From Thamnaconus septentrionalis (taxonomy: Eukaryota; Chordata; Actinopteri; Tetraodontiformes; Monacanthidae): a stretch of 64,000 nt of DNA. Positions 37,364-50,250 of the stretch are shown here, in pieces; the stretch's first letter is position 1; the number at the start of each line of letters is the position of its first letter. The translations under genes and the position numbers were made by a program. The stretch is taken from assembly GCA_009823395.1 (NCBI GenBank), contig CM020503.1:1635001-1699000 (forward strand). Reading direction: 5' to 3'. Under the pieces are notes generated by a model. That model ran no database searches and was not told the origin of the DNA. It saw only the letters and a list, made by a program, of their open reading frames with translations.

Positions 37364-38621
37364 ACGCATGTGTTATGTCTGACCTAGAGAATCCTTTCTG
37401 TGTGTTGTTGTTGTTGCTGCGGTACTGGGTGATACTTTGAGAAAGCTTTCTTCACGCATGAACTCCGGGGCAATACCGGGAGTTTATTCAGGTCTCCACT
37501 GAGTTTGTTCACACATGCAGCCACCGTCAGGAAATGGTCTGCGTGGGCCGCATTCGCATGTCAGGAATAGCTCCTCTGAATCAAGCAAAAGCAACAACGC
37601 TATAGGCAGTGACTGGACAAATTTGAACTATTTTTAGCTTATTTTTTACATTATGTATTGCTCATCTAATTATCTGCATTTTCAAACATTCTGCACATTA
37701 ATATCTGCAATTATGTTATGTAGCAGCATCTATAATGATGTGTTTATTTCCTCCCCACTTTTCCATCTATTTTGAAAGTGCAAGTAGATGCAGAAGGTCT
37801 TCAGTACCCACCTCATCAAATTAATAGTTGAATTAAATTCATGTATTTATTTCACAGCAAAGAGGACTTTTCTTTTTGTGTGGTATTGGAAATGTCAAAA
37901 GGATAAGAAAACCTTGACAAATATGAATGAAAGCAACATCCCACATAATAAGACTCTACTTTCCACTATTATCACCATATATTTCCATGAGCATTAGGAC
38001 CAGCTGCATGAAGGTATGTGGGCTTGGAGATGCCAAATGCACGCAGGGAGGGTTTTGGAATCAAGATGAGCAATTCCCTTCTGGACGCTCAAACGACATT
38101 TGACTGAATTCAGGAAGCAAGTGTGGCTGAGAGAGGCCGGGGCTAAAAAATAGCTTTGACATGAATGAATAAATGTTCTGAATGAATGGGCTGAAACAAG
38201 ATGGCCAATCAGAGCAGTCGTCAGGTTACGGCAGCAGGATGGAAAAATCAAACGACCCGAACGACATTTAAAAGGATGTAACAATGCCGGACCCCCACAC
38301 TGGAATATATTTAAAGGCGCTGGATGAAGAAGTGACAGGAGGGCTCAAATGTCGATCATTGTCTTTGGGCTTTGCTCCTCTTAAATTTGGTCGGGATCCT
38401 CCGCGGCAGCTGTTGGGAAGCTAACTTGTGTTGTGTAATGTTTTAATGGTTGCACATCAACAGCAGAGAGGAGTTGCGGCCGGCCTTGGTACGGAAACGG
38501 CCCTGTTGTTGGGACCCGCTGGGAGGTGGCCTTTATTTTTACGGGTGACGTCAAACCCAGCGACAGAACACACCCGTTTTCTCCGAAGCCCAACTTTGGG
38601 CTGATAGCAGAACCAGACACA
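36050..38621. other. Microsatellite-rich non-coding stretch
   Basis: No exon recognised. It holds CA/GT runs at about 36499-36524, 36917-36939, 37169-37195 and 37321-37361 and a CAT-type repeat at about 36966-37012. An exact CRE TGACGTCA is at 38546-38553. Confidence 0.45.
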
Positions 38622-38664
38622 CAGAGAAGAGGACTGACACGCCCTGTGTCAGTCCTCTTCTCTG
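38622..38664. repeat. Perfect 19-bp hairpin with 5-nt loop
   Basis: CAGAGAAGAGGACTGACAC (38622-38640), loop GCCCT, then the exact reverse complement (38646-38664). No interspersed repeat family was recognised around it. Confidence 0.95.
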
Positions 38665-40933
38665 CGCATACCCTAGTAGATTATCGCTGAGGACTAAATG
38701 AGGCAGTGCCACCGAATAATCGCGGAAGTTGAGTTGAGCAGCGACGCCCATTGATCAATACAGAGCAAGAGAGTATTGAGGCTGCAGACTGAGACCATTG
38801 GGGCTGCAAACGCATTTCATTAGAGTCTGTCAGTCCAGGAGGACAAGTGCACAATCTGGATGAGTCTTTGTTAAGGTGCTGGAAACATTAAACTCTAAAA
38901 GCAAAGAACGGATTCCCATAAGTCTTCAAGTGAACAGTTGCACAAATTTAAGTTTGTGAGTAAAACAATTAGATGTGGTTGCACAGAACATCACACTTTC
39001 AATCTTCCCTCAGACCACTGTTCTGTTTTTCTGCAAGACATAAGTGCTTTTGCGAGCTCAGCGAACGCAACGGGAACAATGTTGTGATCACAATTGCTCA
39101 TCCAGTTCAGAAAACGTGTGTTAAGATTTGCTATGAAATGTATGTGTGTGCTAATATAGAATTTAGATCATTTTGAAGAATGTTTGTGGCTATTTGATTC
39201 GTAAAACACAAAGTAGAAGACACCAATAAATGTAAAAAAGAAAAAAAAAGGTAAATCCGACTTTACTTCTCAAGCCCACTCATCTGAAATCTCTGGAGAA
39301 TGGAGGAGGAGGAGGAGGAGGAGGATGATGAAGATGACAATGAAGCCTCAACATGAGCCAGAGAAGAGAGAAATAGGTTAAGTCAACACCAACACCAGTC
39401 TTGATTGCTGCAACCGCCAAATCACATGTCCAGCAAACACAAACACAAACCAGGTTGAGATTCAAATATTTAGCAAATTTCTCATTTTTAGCCTGTCAGT
39501 CTTGACAACAATGTGCACCAGGGACACACAATTGAACCAACAATTCCACAGCACGTGAGGTCATTGATTAATGCCATAGTGAATCGAAAACAGGACGTGA
39601 GCAAACATGTCTGTTTAAAACACTCAAGGCGTTTGATTGTGCAAGTTGGTGCGAATTTAGAAACATTGACATAGTTACCACCAGGCTTTCTGATTGGACA
39701 AGAGGGATTCCCAAGCGCTGCGATAGTGTGAAAGACCACTGGGGCTTTTAAAAAACTGCAGAGGGAGTTGTAAGGCAGAGTGAGTTGTAAAGCAGCAAAT
39801 AAGGAGTGGAGGTTCCTGAAAGACGGGTTCACAGTTAATCTAATCTATTGTAATGGGTTTGTTTTATGCATCAATGAGGGCCAATGAGCATTGAGTTAAA
39901 CAGTTTTCCATACCGGTCATGATCTTCCGACTGATATAATCCTAATTTGTTGTGTGTGCAGTCAAAGGTGAAAATGGGAAATAACACGCAACACCTCATT
40001 GTTCAGTTCGGCCTGATTGTTTTTGTTCACCATAGTCTTCTTCCATTCTTGAATTTTTCCCTGCAGTTAGACTTAGACTTTTTAGTTGTCATTTAAAAAC
40101 ATTCGCTTCTCAGTGTACATTTGAAAACGAAATTCCGACGCACCAACTACCGAAAAAACCAAAACAGTTAATGTAACAGTTAATGTAAATGTTGCAGTGC
40201 TTCTCCTCACAGTTGCAAACAGAGCAGTGGCATTGGGGCTGTCTGAAACATAGGAGGAGTGATTAGCATCAAATGTGCAAGTGGTGGGAGAGACCAAGTC
40301 AGAGTGAGGCTGAGGTGAGGTTGCCATGATTTTGATTTTGATTTTTTGTAATGGACAAGCACAACTGATGTTTGCTTTGCTTAAATAATATTTGTATGAA
40401 AACTTACTTCCTTTGTCCAAACTTCCAGTTTGTCTCTTAGTGAAAGAGACATCGCTGTGGCAACCTAAGCCATGGTGTTTGTTTTCCCTTTCTGAGCAGC
40501 TAACCCCGCTATTTTGTAAAAAGGAACAACATACTCAACTGTGTAATGCCCGCTGCCAAAAAATATCCCTAAAAGAACAGACCGCATCAAAATAATTGAA
40601 AAGAAGTTAGTTACTTGACTTTTTGGGTGACACTTCTGTAAAATGCTAGCACTTCATGCTGCAGAGATATGAACAGTGGGAATTTCAGTGGAAGCACATG
40701 TTGTGGTCAGTTCTTTGTTTCAAATACATATGCGGAAATGCAGCAAATTGTCTTGCTCAAGGGCACAGTGTTGGAGCTGGATTCAAACCAACAACCTGCT
40801 CCACCTCCTGAGCCACAATCTCCCCATGTCAGTGTTGCACTGACTTGTGTTGTGACCATTTTCTCAGTTGTTGTCTCATCATGTCAAACCGTGAAGAACA
40901 TTTCTGCTGTTCACAAAAAATTATTGAAATTAG
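38665..40933. other. Non-coding stretch
   Basis: I see no exon. A (GGA)n run lies at about 39302-39327; the rest looks unique. Confidence 0.4.
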
Positions 40934-40947
40934 TGGTCTGTCCATGG

Positions 40948-41319
40948 ACGACACGGTGGCGCAGTGGTTAGCGCTGCCGCCTCACAGCAAGAAGGTCGTA
41001 GGCCTTCGATTCCGGGGCCCGGGCCTGTGACCTTTCTGTGTGGAGTTTGCATGTTCTCCCCGTGTCTGCGTGGGTTCTCTCCGGGTTCTCCGGCTTCCTC
41101 CCACAGTCCAAAAACATGCATGTGAGGTCAACTGAACATTCTAAATTGTCCGTAGGTGTGCATGTGAGTGTGAATGGTTGTTTGTCTCTATGTGGCCCTG
41201 CGATGACCTGGCGACTTGTCCAGGGTGTCACCCTGCCTTCGCCCTAAGACAGCTGGGATAGGCTCCAGCTGACCCCCGTGACCCTGAATTGGAATAAGCG
41301 GGTATAGAAGATGAATGGA
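40948..41319 (+). mobile_element. Full-length tRNA-headed SINE with L2-type tail
   Basis: A 372-bp element flanked by the exact 14-bp duplication TGGTCTGTCCATGG (40934-40947 and 41320-41333). The head has box A TGGCGCAGTGG (40957-40967) and box B-like CCTTCGATTCC (41003-41013). The body contains GTTTGCATGTTCTCCCCGTG and the CCCTAAGACAGCTGGGATAG segment, common to abundant fish repeats with an L2-like 3' end. It ends in an ATGAATGGAT tail. The perfect duplication indicates a fairly recent insertion. Confidence 0.85.
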
Positions 41320-41333
41320 TGGTCTGTCCATGG

Positions 41334-43508
41334 GTCAGACAATAGAGTATCGCTTTCCTAGCCTTGGAAGAACTCAGCACTGAAACATCTGACAATTGGA
41401 CCTTTGCATTGGCTAGTTAGAAAAACCCAAATGAAGTCCATCTCTAAATTTTTAGGTGCATTCTCAAATTTCACCCAGAAAGCGACTATCCAGAGCTTTT
41501 GGTGAGTCGTGTCAATATTTTTTTAGACAAGCTCCACTTGTCTATTTTAATACACTGTCTTAAAATAACACACAGGTTCCAATGACCTGCTAGTGGTACT
41601 TGGGGTTGTTGTGACATTCTAAGGCGCCTCCTTTAGCATGACTGTTGTCGTACGACACATCTAGCTGGAAGTGTTGGATTGCACAGCGCGTGCACGCACA
41701 CACAATTTCACAATTTCCACGCCGCTGATGCGTCATGTCATGTCAACCTGCTAGCCCCGCGGCCCGCGAGCTCTGGTATTGTCTGCCCGTATCATGGTGT
41801 TTCACACTCTCGCACCCGCTCCAACCCCATTCCCAGTAATGAGGGGGATTACTCCCATATCCTCATATAACCCGATGGCTGTTTACTCAAGGTTTCACTG
41901 CACATGTGCACTGCCCTGCCGAGCATGGCGGTGCAGCAGGATGAGAGGATTTGTCTGCGGAGAACAGGCTCCCAAAACAAAACAACAGCGACACATGCAC
42001 GCTGGTGTCCAGTTAATGTCACGCTGACTAATTTGCTCCAAGATTAAGGCGTTCTAAAAATGATCTGAGGATCTGGGTTATGATGTCATCTTGCCTTCTA
42101 TTTCACACTGACATGCAGGATGTCTCATGAAAAGGTTTAATCATATTAATCATATTAATTACATTTGGGTTTTTTGTCTTGGATTGGTGACTGTTTATCA
42201 TGTTGTTTGGACAAAGAAATGGCCCAAGAGGCCCAACTTCAGAGCAGTCCAGTGCACAGCGCCACCTATTGCCATTACTTGCAATTAAAACAAATAAATA
42301 AATCAATAAATAATACAGGTGGCTGCTTATAACGTTAACCTCAGAGAGTGAGGTGACTACAAAGACATTGGAAAAAGAATTATTATATGATGATATGAAG
42401 CCAACCATTCTTTGGCTGATATACTGTCTAACAATAATAATAATAATAATAAATGCGTAGATGTAATTAATTTCCTCCAGCAGTCAGTGTTGACAGCGTG
42501 GACGAAATCTTACATCTCTTACATCATCTACAACACATCACCACAGTAGGTGTGAGTTGCAGCAGTAAAACAACACACTCTCAGACGCTCCACTGTGCCC
42601 GGCTGTAACTATGGGCGGACGACGCCAACAACCTGCAGGACTCCCTGAAGAGGCAGCAGGAGGAGCAGGAGGAGCAGGAGGAGCAGGAGGAGCAGCCAGA
42701 AACAAGGTCATAGTGGAGTTCAGCAAGAAATCGAGAAAGCACAGCAGCAGTCGCTCTGCTTAGAGATGTTGAGCCAAATGGTTGTTGTTGTTTGTTGTTT
42801 TTTTTGCAAGATCATAGCAGAGTTTGAAGGAAGTCGGAGAAATGCTGGAGGGATGACAAAGTTCCCGGGCCAGCTCCATTTTCGCAAAACGGGCTCTCGT
42901 AAAAAATGAATTGTCCAAGCAACGAGATTTTGGTCAAGCCTCACAGCCCCATAATTGACGAGAGCTCAGCATCAGGCCAGCGCTCCATCCGACACGCAGA
43001 TGAAATCACCCCATAATTGAGTATGAGCAGATAATAAACCACATAAACTAGAACACGGAGCGTTAACTGAATTCAACCTGAAGTCAACCAGCGGCCAATG
43101 ACCGGCGAGCAGGCCACAACCCTGTGTGATCAGCTCCCTGCTGCTCCTTCTGTGTCCTGGTTCCTCGTGTCCTGCCCTGGCAGTGACGACGAGCAGCAGC
43201 AGCTCGGACAGCCTTTGCGACGCTCGACAAACCTTTCTGGCAAATGATCCAATTTTGCGTGTGTGTCACTGGATGTGAGCTGCTGGGGGGGGGGGTTTGC
43301 GGGCACCGCGGCCGCACCTCATGGCGCCAGGTAACGGCCCAGGTAACGAGCGCGAGCCCCTGCTGTTCCTGAAATCACATGAGCTGTGCACACACCGTGA
43401 GGAAGAGAAAGTCCACAAGCAGCCGAGCTGAGCAGGCCGAGAGCGCTGATTGATGCTGACAGGACCCGGCTCTTTATCCATGCTAATGGTACGTCTGTGT
43501 CCGTGTGA

Positions 43509-43539
<31 letters not shown>

Positions 43540-44159
43540 TCGCCGTCACCCAGCCTGATGCCCCTGCTGGGTCTTTAGTCACACACCACTGGCTCATCTC
43601 TCCATAGAAACCGGCGGTGTGCGCGCCAGAGGGTAAACACGGCGTCCACATTGTTAAGTGTCCGAGTCCGAGATCATTTACTGACAGCCAGTTCGACCAC
43701 GTTACGCCTGCCACCGCCGAGGGAAAGTTACGTAAAACAAATACAAATACAAATGTCTTAAAATACAAGACAATGGGCGGGATTGGCTGATTGGCCGCCA
43801 TCCGGGAGATGCTCAAGTGTTGATGATTATTTATGTGTTGCAAACAAATATGGTTGTGTACGTCAGCCCCCGACTGACTGAGGAGAGTCCCTGCAGGTTG
43901 GTTCCTGGATCAGGAGCAAGGGAATCCTTTAGAGCCCTCGCAGTAGGAGGAACATCCAGACCCCAGAGGAGCGACGGCGAAACGCTGTTGACAACCAGCA
44001 AAGAGCCATGTGTGCAATGTTCAAGTACCTGATGTTACCTTGAGTGTCCTCAGCTCTGCTGGTCTAAAAACAGTAGATTGGTGCAGCCAGACGCACTGAT
44101 GTTTCCGATTTTTCATGAAATACTTTTTTCTGTTCATGCTGTTAATCCTCTCACACAAC
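41334..44159. other. Non-coding stretch
   Basis: No exon recognised. It includes an AAT repeat (about 42431-42453), an AGGAGGAGC-type minisatellite (about 42654-42694), a GT run (43511-43540) and a CpG-rich patch around 43100-43340. A weak minus-strand CTCF-like match lies near 42257-42275. Confidence 0.4.
42654..42694. repeat. AGG-rich minisatellite
   Basis: Tandem copies of a nine-base unit, AGGAGGAGC, about four to five copies. Confidence 0.9.
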
Positions 44160-44343
44160 ACATATCGTCACCCTATCAAAAATAATGGCTTAAGTCATTA
44201 AGCCATTAATGAAGTCATTCCTTTCAGGTTTTTGGGAAAACACAAACAGAGATGGCCAGAATTCTCAAGAGATGATTTAAGCCAAAAACTCATTTTCGTC
44301 AAAAACTGACTTAGGCCATTATTTTAATAGGGTGACAATATGT
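44160..44343. mobile_element. MITE with about 37-bp terminal inverted repeats
   Basis: The left arm (44160-44197) and right arm (44307-44343) are near-perfect inverted repeats: 35 of 38 positions pair, with one gap. Shared blocks are GTCACCCTAT and TAATGGC, then TAAGTCA. The 184-bp element has a 109-bp centre with no coding capacity. TA dinucleotides lie near both outer ends (44163-44164 and on the right), which could be a TA target site as in Tc1/mariner-derived MITEs. The superfamily is not certain. Confidence 0.8.
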
Positions 44344-46267
44344 AAAAAAAATAATTAAATGAATGGCGCCAGCTGCTCTTTTCTGTTGCAGCTTTACATT
44401 CTTTCCAAGTACTTCTGTAGACGGGGAAGAAATCAAATTGTTTGGTTTTAATTGTAAACATCATCATTGTCTCAAACATGAACGCCCACCCCTTTCCCAA
44501 CATAACCCTCACCTGATATATGGCATAGAAAATAAACCCAGCAAGACTGTAAGTGACTCATTCTGACCCACATGAATTATTGTAAACTGGGACATAATGT
44601 ACAAAGAATGAGTAAAGATCCATGATGCACATTAAAGTTCAATGAGTGTCTTCCTTAGTTGACACGTTTCATTACCTTCAATAACATTCTGGGAATCTGA
44701 GGTAATGTGTGCTGCACACCGTGGACACAAATAAACATCTGAATACGAAGACGGAGGAAAATTAAATTGTTCCAAACAAACACATTGATTCCATTAAGAA
44801 AACCAACCCTGGATGCAAGACTACCGAGGATTGTGGATCTGTCAAAACATTTTAGTCATCAGAGGGCTGCAAGCACGCCGGGCCGCCTGGTGGAGTCACG
44901 GAAAGACAAAGCTGCCATGTTGTTCGCCACGATTTGACACCGGCAACGATATTTCCCATCACGAGTGCCTAATTTAATCTGCAGATGAGAAGTGCTCGAC
45001 GCTCTTCATTCACATCTAATCAGGATGGACGGCATCAGGAAGGGTCGGAGATGCTTCCTGAGATAAGGACACCAGCTCCTCGCAGTCTGTCATCAATGGA
45101 GCTGTTTGTTTCCTCAGCTGAGAGTCTCCTCCGGAGAGCCGTCACACACCGGCAGCCATGGCGGGCGGGGTCAAGACGGTGGCGTCGGCGCTTCAAGGAC
45201 CCCTGTTTATATAACCTGAAAAGAGGCTCACGACAACCAGGCTCCTCAACGACGATATATTAAAAACACTGCTGGAATCAAATGGCAAATTTCCTTTTCT
45301 GCCATAGTTTGCATATAAACATACTCATACAATAAAAGAAAATATATGAATAGATCAAAAACAAAGAGGTTTGATGCACTTCAGATGTTGCAGTTAAATG
45401 CAGTAAAAAATAACTGAGTCTTAAATAGGAAGAGGTGTAATAAAATCCATCAAGATATTTATGTATAAAAAAATAGATGATCTACAATAAAGTCAGACAC
45501 TGTCACAGACTGATCTCTCTAATCTATGTGTCTGAGGTCAGTGGTGCTTCACATTGTGGAAATTACTGCCGAGGCATCTATCACTGTTCCTGTGGCATGA
45601 GAAATCTATTTCAGCATGTTTGTGGAAATTACCCAGCAGGCCTCTCACGGCCATTTGGGCCTGTTGTACTTTTCCACTGGTTCCTCAGAGCAGAGGTCTG
45701 ACCGTGGCCACACATCCTAACGTCACAAAATTTCATCCTGATTTCTGACCATAACAACACGGATCCAAAAAAAATCCAGCTTCGATTTTACTGTTCTTTG
45801 TTTTTGTTTAACCCTTTCCAGTCTTTTACTTCCCTTTTTCATTTTGGTAGGCTTTTAATTTATGTAACTTCCCTTTGGTCTCACCCACCTAAAAATATTA
45901 AACGGTCATTATGAGATAGAAATAACATCTGATTTGTCCCACAGACCACCTGAAGCACACTAATGTGATCTGCAGCAGTGAAATATAAAGCTGTGTCAGG
46001 CTCCCAGTGTGTGCACTCTGACTGGCCTCTCCTGCTCATCCATGCTCCACATCCTCTGCGCTGTATACTTAAGTGAAACATGAGAGCTGCTCTGAAACTC
46101 GGAACCTCCTTCAGACAGTTTTCTTGAAAGAGGTCGGCGAGACAATGATGCATTGACTCATATTAAACCAGTTCATGCACAGCGCTGACACATTTCTTTA
46201 TGTTGTTCAAGGAAATTCTGCACCACTTGGTAGAAGTGAAATGTACTACTACTACTACTACTACCAC

Positions 46268-46330
<63 letters not shown>

Positions 46331-47964
46331 CAATAATAATAATATATACATTAATTAATCAATCATAAAATATACAAAATGAAAGTGTGTTTTGAAGTTT
46401 ATGAAGAGTTTTTAGGTGACATTTGAATGTGGAGATGAAAGTGGAGTGTTTTATTTTATGAGACCAGTGAAAAAAATGCATGTGATATTTTATTTAGCAG
46501 AAACTGAGTAAAATGTAAAGGTGAAACATAATTTTCCAGTATTTCCTGTTATGACCTTTGAGGTTCTAAGGTATATGGAATATTTTTCTATATATTTTTA
46601 CATTATATATTATTTGTGCATTTTCTTCACTGTATTAATTAGCACATTTTAGTAGTAGGGAATGAATATTTCTTGCTGATAAATCCTGTCCAAACTGCTG
46701 ATAATACCCTGATAAACCCTCACACATTCCAAATGATTTTTTAATCAAGCAATCACTAATTTCGTTGGTCCTCTGATTCGTAATCGAAACAAACGTGCAT
46801 GTTTTGAGATTCTCCCGCCGTGAAGCCCAGCTATGATTCTCCGGCAGATGGAAGAAGAAGGGAGGTGTGCGGCTCCACTGTGTCACCAGATGCAGGGGCT
46901 CCAGTCAAGTGACTGGAGCAGGAAGTGGACGGCACTTTTGAACTTGCACAAGGCAGCTGATCTTTGACCCCTGTTTCGACCACCCTGATCTGGATTGTGA
47001 TGGGTTTTTTCTGGGATCATCTGAGGCTTTTGTCCTTCACGGATCAGGAAGTTGCCACCTTTTGATCTTCACACTAAATTACGGGTTAAGGTTCTCCCTC
47101 CTCAGGGGTGGACACAATAAGAGTCATTGCTGTCTTGTGTGTCGATCACAAACAACTATCAACTCCGGTTATTCAACAAATGCTAATTTTGCCTTTGGGA
47201 AAGTCAAATGTCTTTTTGGCGTTTCCTCCTCTTGTTCAAACATTTGCTGTACTTTACCTGTGGATTAAATTTAACCGCTGGCATCAGGTGGAAACAGGCA
47301 CACAGTGTTTTCAGCACCACCTCTGTTTGCAGCAGGAGCTACACCAACTCTTTCTGTTGCTATTGTTGTTCCACCTGCAAGAAGAAGAAGCATCTCTGTT
47401 TCAGCTCTGGCACCTGGAAACCTGCAGGAACTACTGGCTGGCTCCATTTTAAAGGACAGTAAAGTCACTCATTGTGAAGGTATTTAATGTGTGGAGCCAA
47501 TGTTGTCACCATAGCAACGTCATGACTTTGATAAGACACCAGCCCGAAATACATCAATGTCAAAAATGAAACAACACAGGAATAAAAACCTTGAAAGTAA
47601 GAATACAATGAAATATGTGAGGGAATGTGATGTAGAGACATAGAAAATAATTACAGCCTTGACATGATAGGCAGGCTAAAAGCTTACAGAGGTCAAAGGT
47701 TTTAAAATATATATTGAATATAAATATATAATGATATTTCAGAACATTTTAATTGCGATGTGAATTTAAATGTGTTTTTAATGATGTGTGCGCTGCACAC
47801 AAGAAGCAACTGTTTTGTAATGTAACACCTCCGGGGATTTATTCAATCAAATGACTTCAAGCTGCCCTGAACGGTCGTGCACTGGTGTCTCATCATTTGT
47901 ATATCTATGTAAAGCACTCATTTTCCTAGCAAACAAAAAGATATAGTTCCGTGATAAAAAATGC
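44344..47964. other. Non-coding stretch
   Basis: No exon recognised. The main content is a TAC/TAA repeat at 46244-46345 and AT-rich unique sequence. The poly-leucine frame on the minus strand over the repeat is an artefact. Confidence 0.4.
46244..46345. repeat. (TAC)n-(TAA)n compound microsatellite
   Basis: About six TAC units followed by more than twenty TAA units. Confidence 0.95.
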
Positions 47965-48275
47965 TAACACGGTGGTGACGCGGTCAGCGCTGGAAGGTTG
48001 GATCCCCAGGCCTGCTGGGGCCTGCCCAGAGTTTTCCAGGTGCTCTGGCTTCCCTCATCCCAAAGACGTGCAGATGAGACGAACTGGGAACTGTACATTT
48101 GCATTAGGTGAAATTTGAGCTTGTTTGTCTCTGCGTGACCCTGCAATAAATTGGCAACTGGGCGTGACCCCGCCTTCGACCCAAGGCAGCCGTGGCGGAT
48201 TCCAGCAGCCACACCACCCAGAGTGCAGGAGAAGTGGTGATAGAATGAAGAAAGAATGGATGGATGGATGCCAAC
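47965..48275 (+). mobile_element. Older diverged SINE/L2-type copy
   Basis: It follows the element at 40948 in order: a GGTGACGCGGTCAGCGCTGG head, a TCTCTGCGTGACCCTGCAAT segment, CCCCGCCTTCGACCCAAGGC, and a GAATGGATGGATGGATG tail. Many substitutions and deletions show that it is older. Flanking AATGCTAAC and GATGCCAAC may be the remains of a target-site duplication. Confidence 0.7.
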
Positions 48276-48816
48276 TTATCACTTTAAAACATCAAATGTT
48301 TTTCAGCCACAACAATGCAGCTTGTATTTATTGTTCTCTCAGAACTCAGAAGGTTCTATTATGTTCATATTGTGGGAGCGTGAAACTCACCTTTGAATGG
48401 TGGGATAATGGCGATTGTTGTACATGACGATTTCTGCAATGTGACTGATTCTCCTCAGTGTGTCAGTTATTGGAGACACTGGATGGCAAATCCAAACCAC
48501 TTCCAATCAGTTTGTAATCTTGAAATAACTTAATTGGTGGTTTGTGTTAAAACACGTGGGTCGTTTTTTTTTAATTTGTGAGGTGTGACAGCAGTGGGAT
48601 TCTACAGCTCGAGCTCTGAGTGTCCTTCAGCAATACAACTGGAGGAATGCCAGGATTTCCCTCTGAGCCTCCTTTGCCACGGCGGTCACCAGGACTGGAA
48701 TCTGAAACTGTACACCGCAGTCCTATTCTGCTCCTCAATGTGAAGGAAAAGAACTATTGCCTCGACAACAGTGCGTGCAGAGAGGCAGTGACTGGAGTGG
48801 AGCGCTAAACCGCGCG

Positions 48817-48861
<45 letters not shown>

Positions 48862-50070
48862 CCTTCCCTCTGTGGAGAAACATGGATCGTATTTAAGTGC
48901 TATTTTTTGAGCAAAAGAAGAAGATAATTGTGTTGTGTAATGTTTTAAAAAGCTGCCTGCCACTGCAACACAAAAAGGGGAATTTCCAAATACAAAAACG
49001 TGCTCAGGAGACAGACATCTGTCAATACCGAGGCAGAACAAATCTGGAGAGAAGCGACGCAGCGGAGCTGAACTCCGGCCTCAACTCCATCAGCTGACGC
49101 GGCAGCATTTGGCAGCAGATGCGAGCTGCATTTCCAGCTGCTAACTGCGCAGCTAACACAATTTCTTTTCTTTACAATTGTGTCTGAAGCTGTTGGCACA
49201 TGTGCCGGCTGAGGAGCGACAAATGCAACATTTGCGAGCATCAGCTAATAACTGCTTGCTAAGCTCAGCTAATCGACAGACTTATCTATCATACTGACTG
49301 GACTCATCATGAGCAACTTGGTGTTGCTCATTATGACTGACTCCTGGAACTCTCCTAATCCGTCAGATTGTATTGCTAGCCTGCCCGCTACACTCCAGGA
49401 GGACGTGGCAATATCTTCCAGCGGCATGTCACATGACCGCTTCTCGTGCATATTTCTGGACTGCGTGTTTTCCTAAACATCGAATCCTGCATCAATCTTT
49501 TCAAATGGGCAGACGACACAACAACAAACAACAACAGCGATGAGCTTGTTTGAGAGGCCGTTCGATTGGTGGCTTTCAAGTGTCGGGGAAGTCGGCCTGC
49601 CCTTCCTGCTGCAGCAAGCGGTCACAAATCCCAACTTTGGAATCGTTGGACGACACTGGAAACGGGTCAGCCGCGTCTAAAAACAGACTCGGGATCCAGA
49701 GTCATTGTCTGGCGTCTGTCACACCCGTCAGCGCGCAGGCGAGCACCCGTCCCGCACACATGCTGCTTCACACGAGGAGCACGGCAGCTGGTGGCGGGTA
49801 ACGTGCACGTAAGCAGGGGTTTGGGACGGCAAGGAGGATCTGCGGGAAATCCCAGGGCGGGATACTCTGGACGTGAGCAGCTGCTGCCGACGCTTTAAAC
49901 CGTCTGTCAGCTTTTTAAAAACCCCACAGAGGAATGATTTGTTTCCTGCTTTGCTTCACAATAAGAATGCCTTTATTTATCCCACATTGGTATACACACA
50001 CAAATTATTGACATATCTAAATAAGTGTTCCTAAATAAGTGTTTATTTATGTGGTGGTTTAGAAAGTGTT
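48276..50070. other. Non-coding stretch
   Basis: No exon recognised. It contains a CA run (48812-48859) and a CpG-richer patch at about 49550-49900. Confidence 0.4.
48812..48859. repeat. (CA)n microsatellite
   Basis: About 48 bases, preceded by a short CG-rich run. Confidence 0.95.
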
Positions 50071-50250
50071 TCACTGAGTGCAGTTGTCCAGCCTGATGGC
50101 TGCCGGCAGGAATGACCTGCAGCAGCGCTCCTTCTTGCGCTGAGGCTGCAGCAGCCGTGTGCTGGAGGAGCTGCTCAGGCTCTCCACAGTGTGGTGCAGG
50201 GGCTGGGAGGTGCGGTTCCTGATGGACGTCAGCTTGGTCAACACGGCTCA
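50071..50250 (-). pseudogene. Non-LTR retrotransposon ORF 3'-end relic
   Basis: The minus strand reads LTKLTSIRNRTSQPLHHTVE, then a Ser-rich stretch, then Arg-Ser-Phe-Leu-Pro-Ala-Ala-Ile-Arg-Leu and a stop at 50071-50073. I recognise this as the extreme C-terminal block of a common fish retroelement protein. Downstream on the minus strand (49960-50070) an AT-rich tail follows. Only the last 60 or so codons remain. Confidence 0.55.

Noticed and set aside
42257..42275. CTCF site on the minus strand
   Set aside because: AATAGGTGGCGCTG fits the core only partly; too weak to list as a feature.
46163..46351. Poly-leucine frame
   Set aside because: A translation of the TAA/TAC microsatellite.
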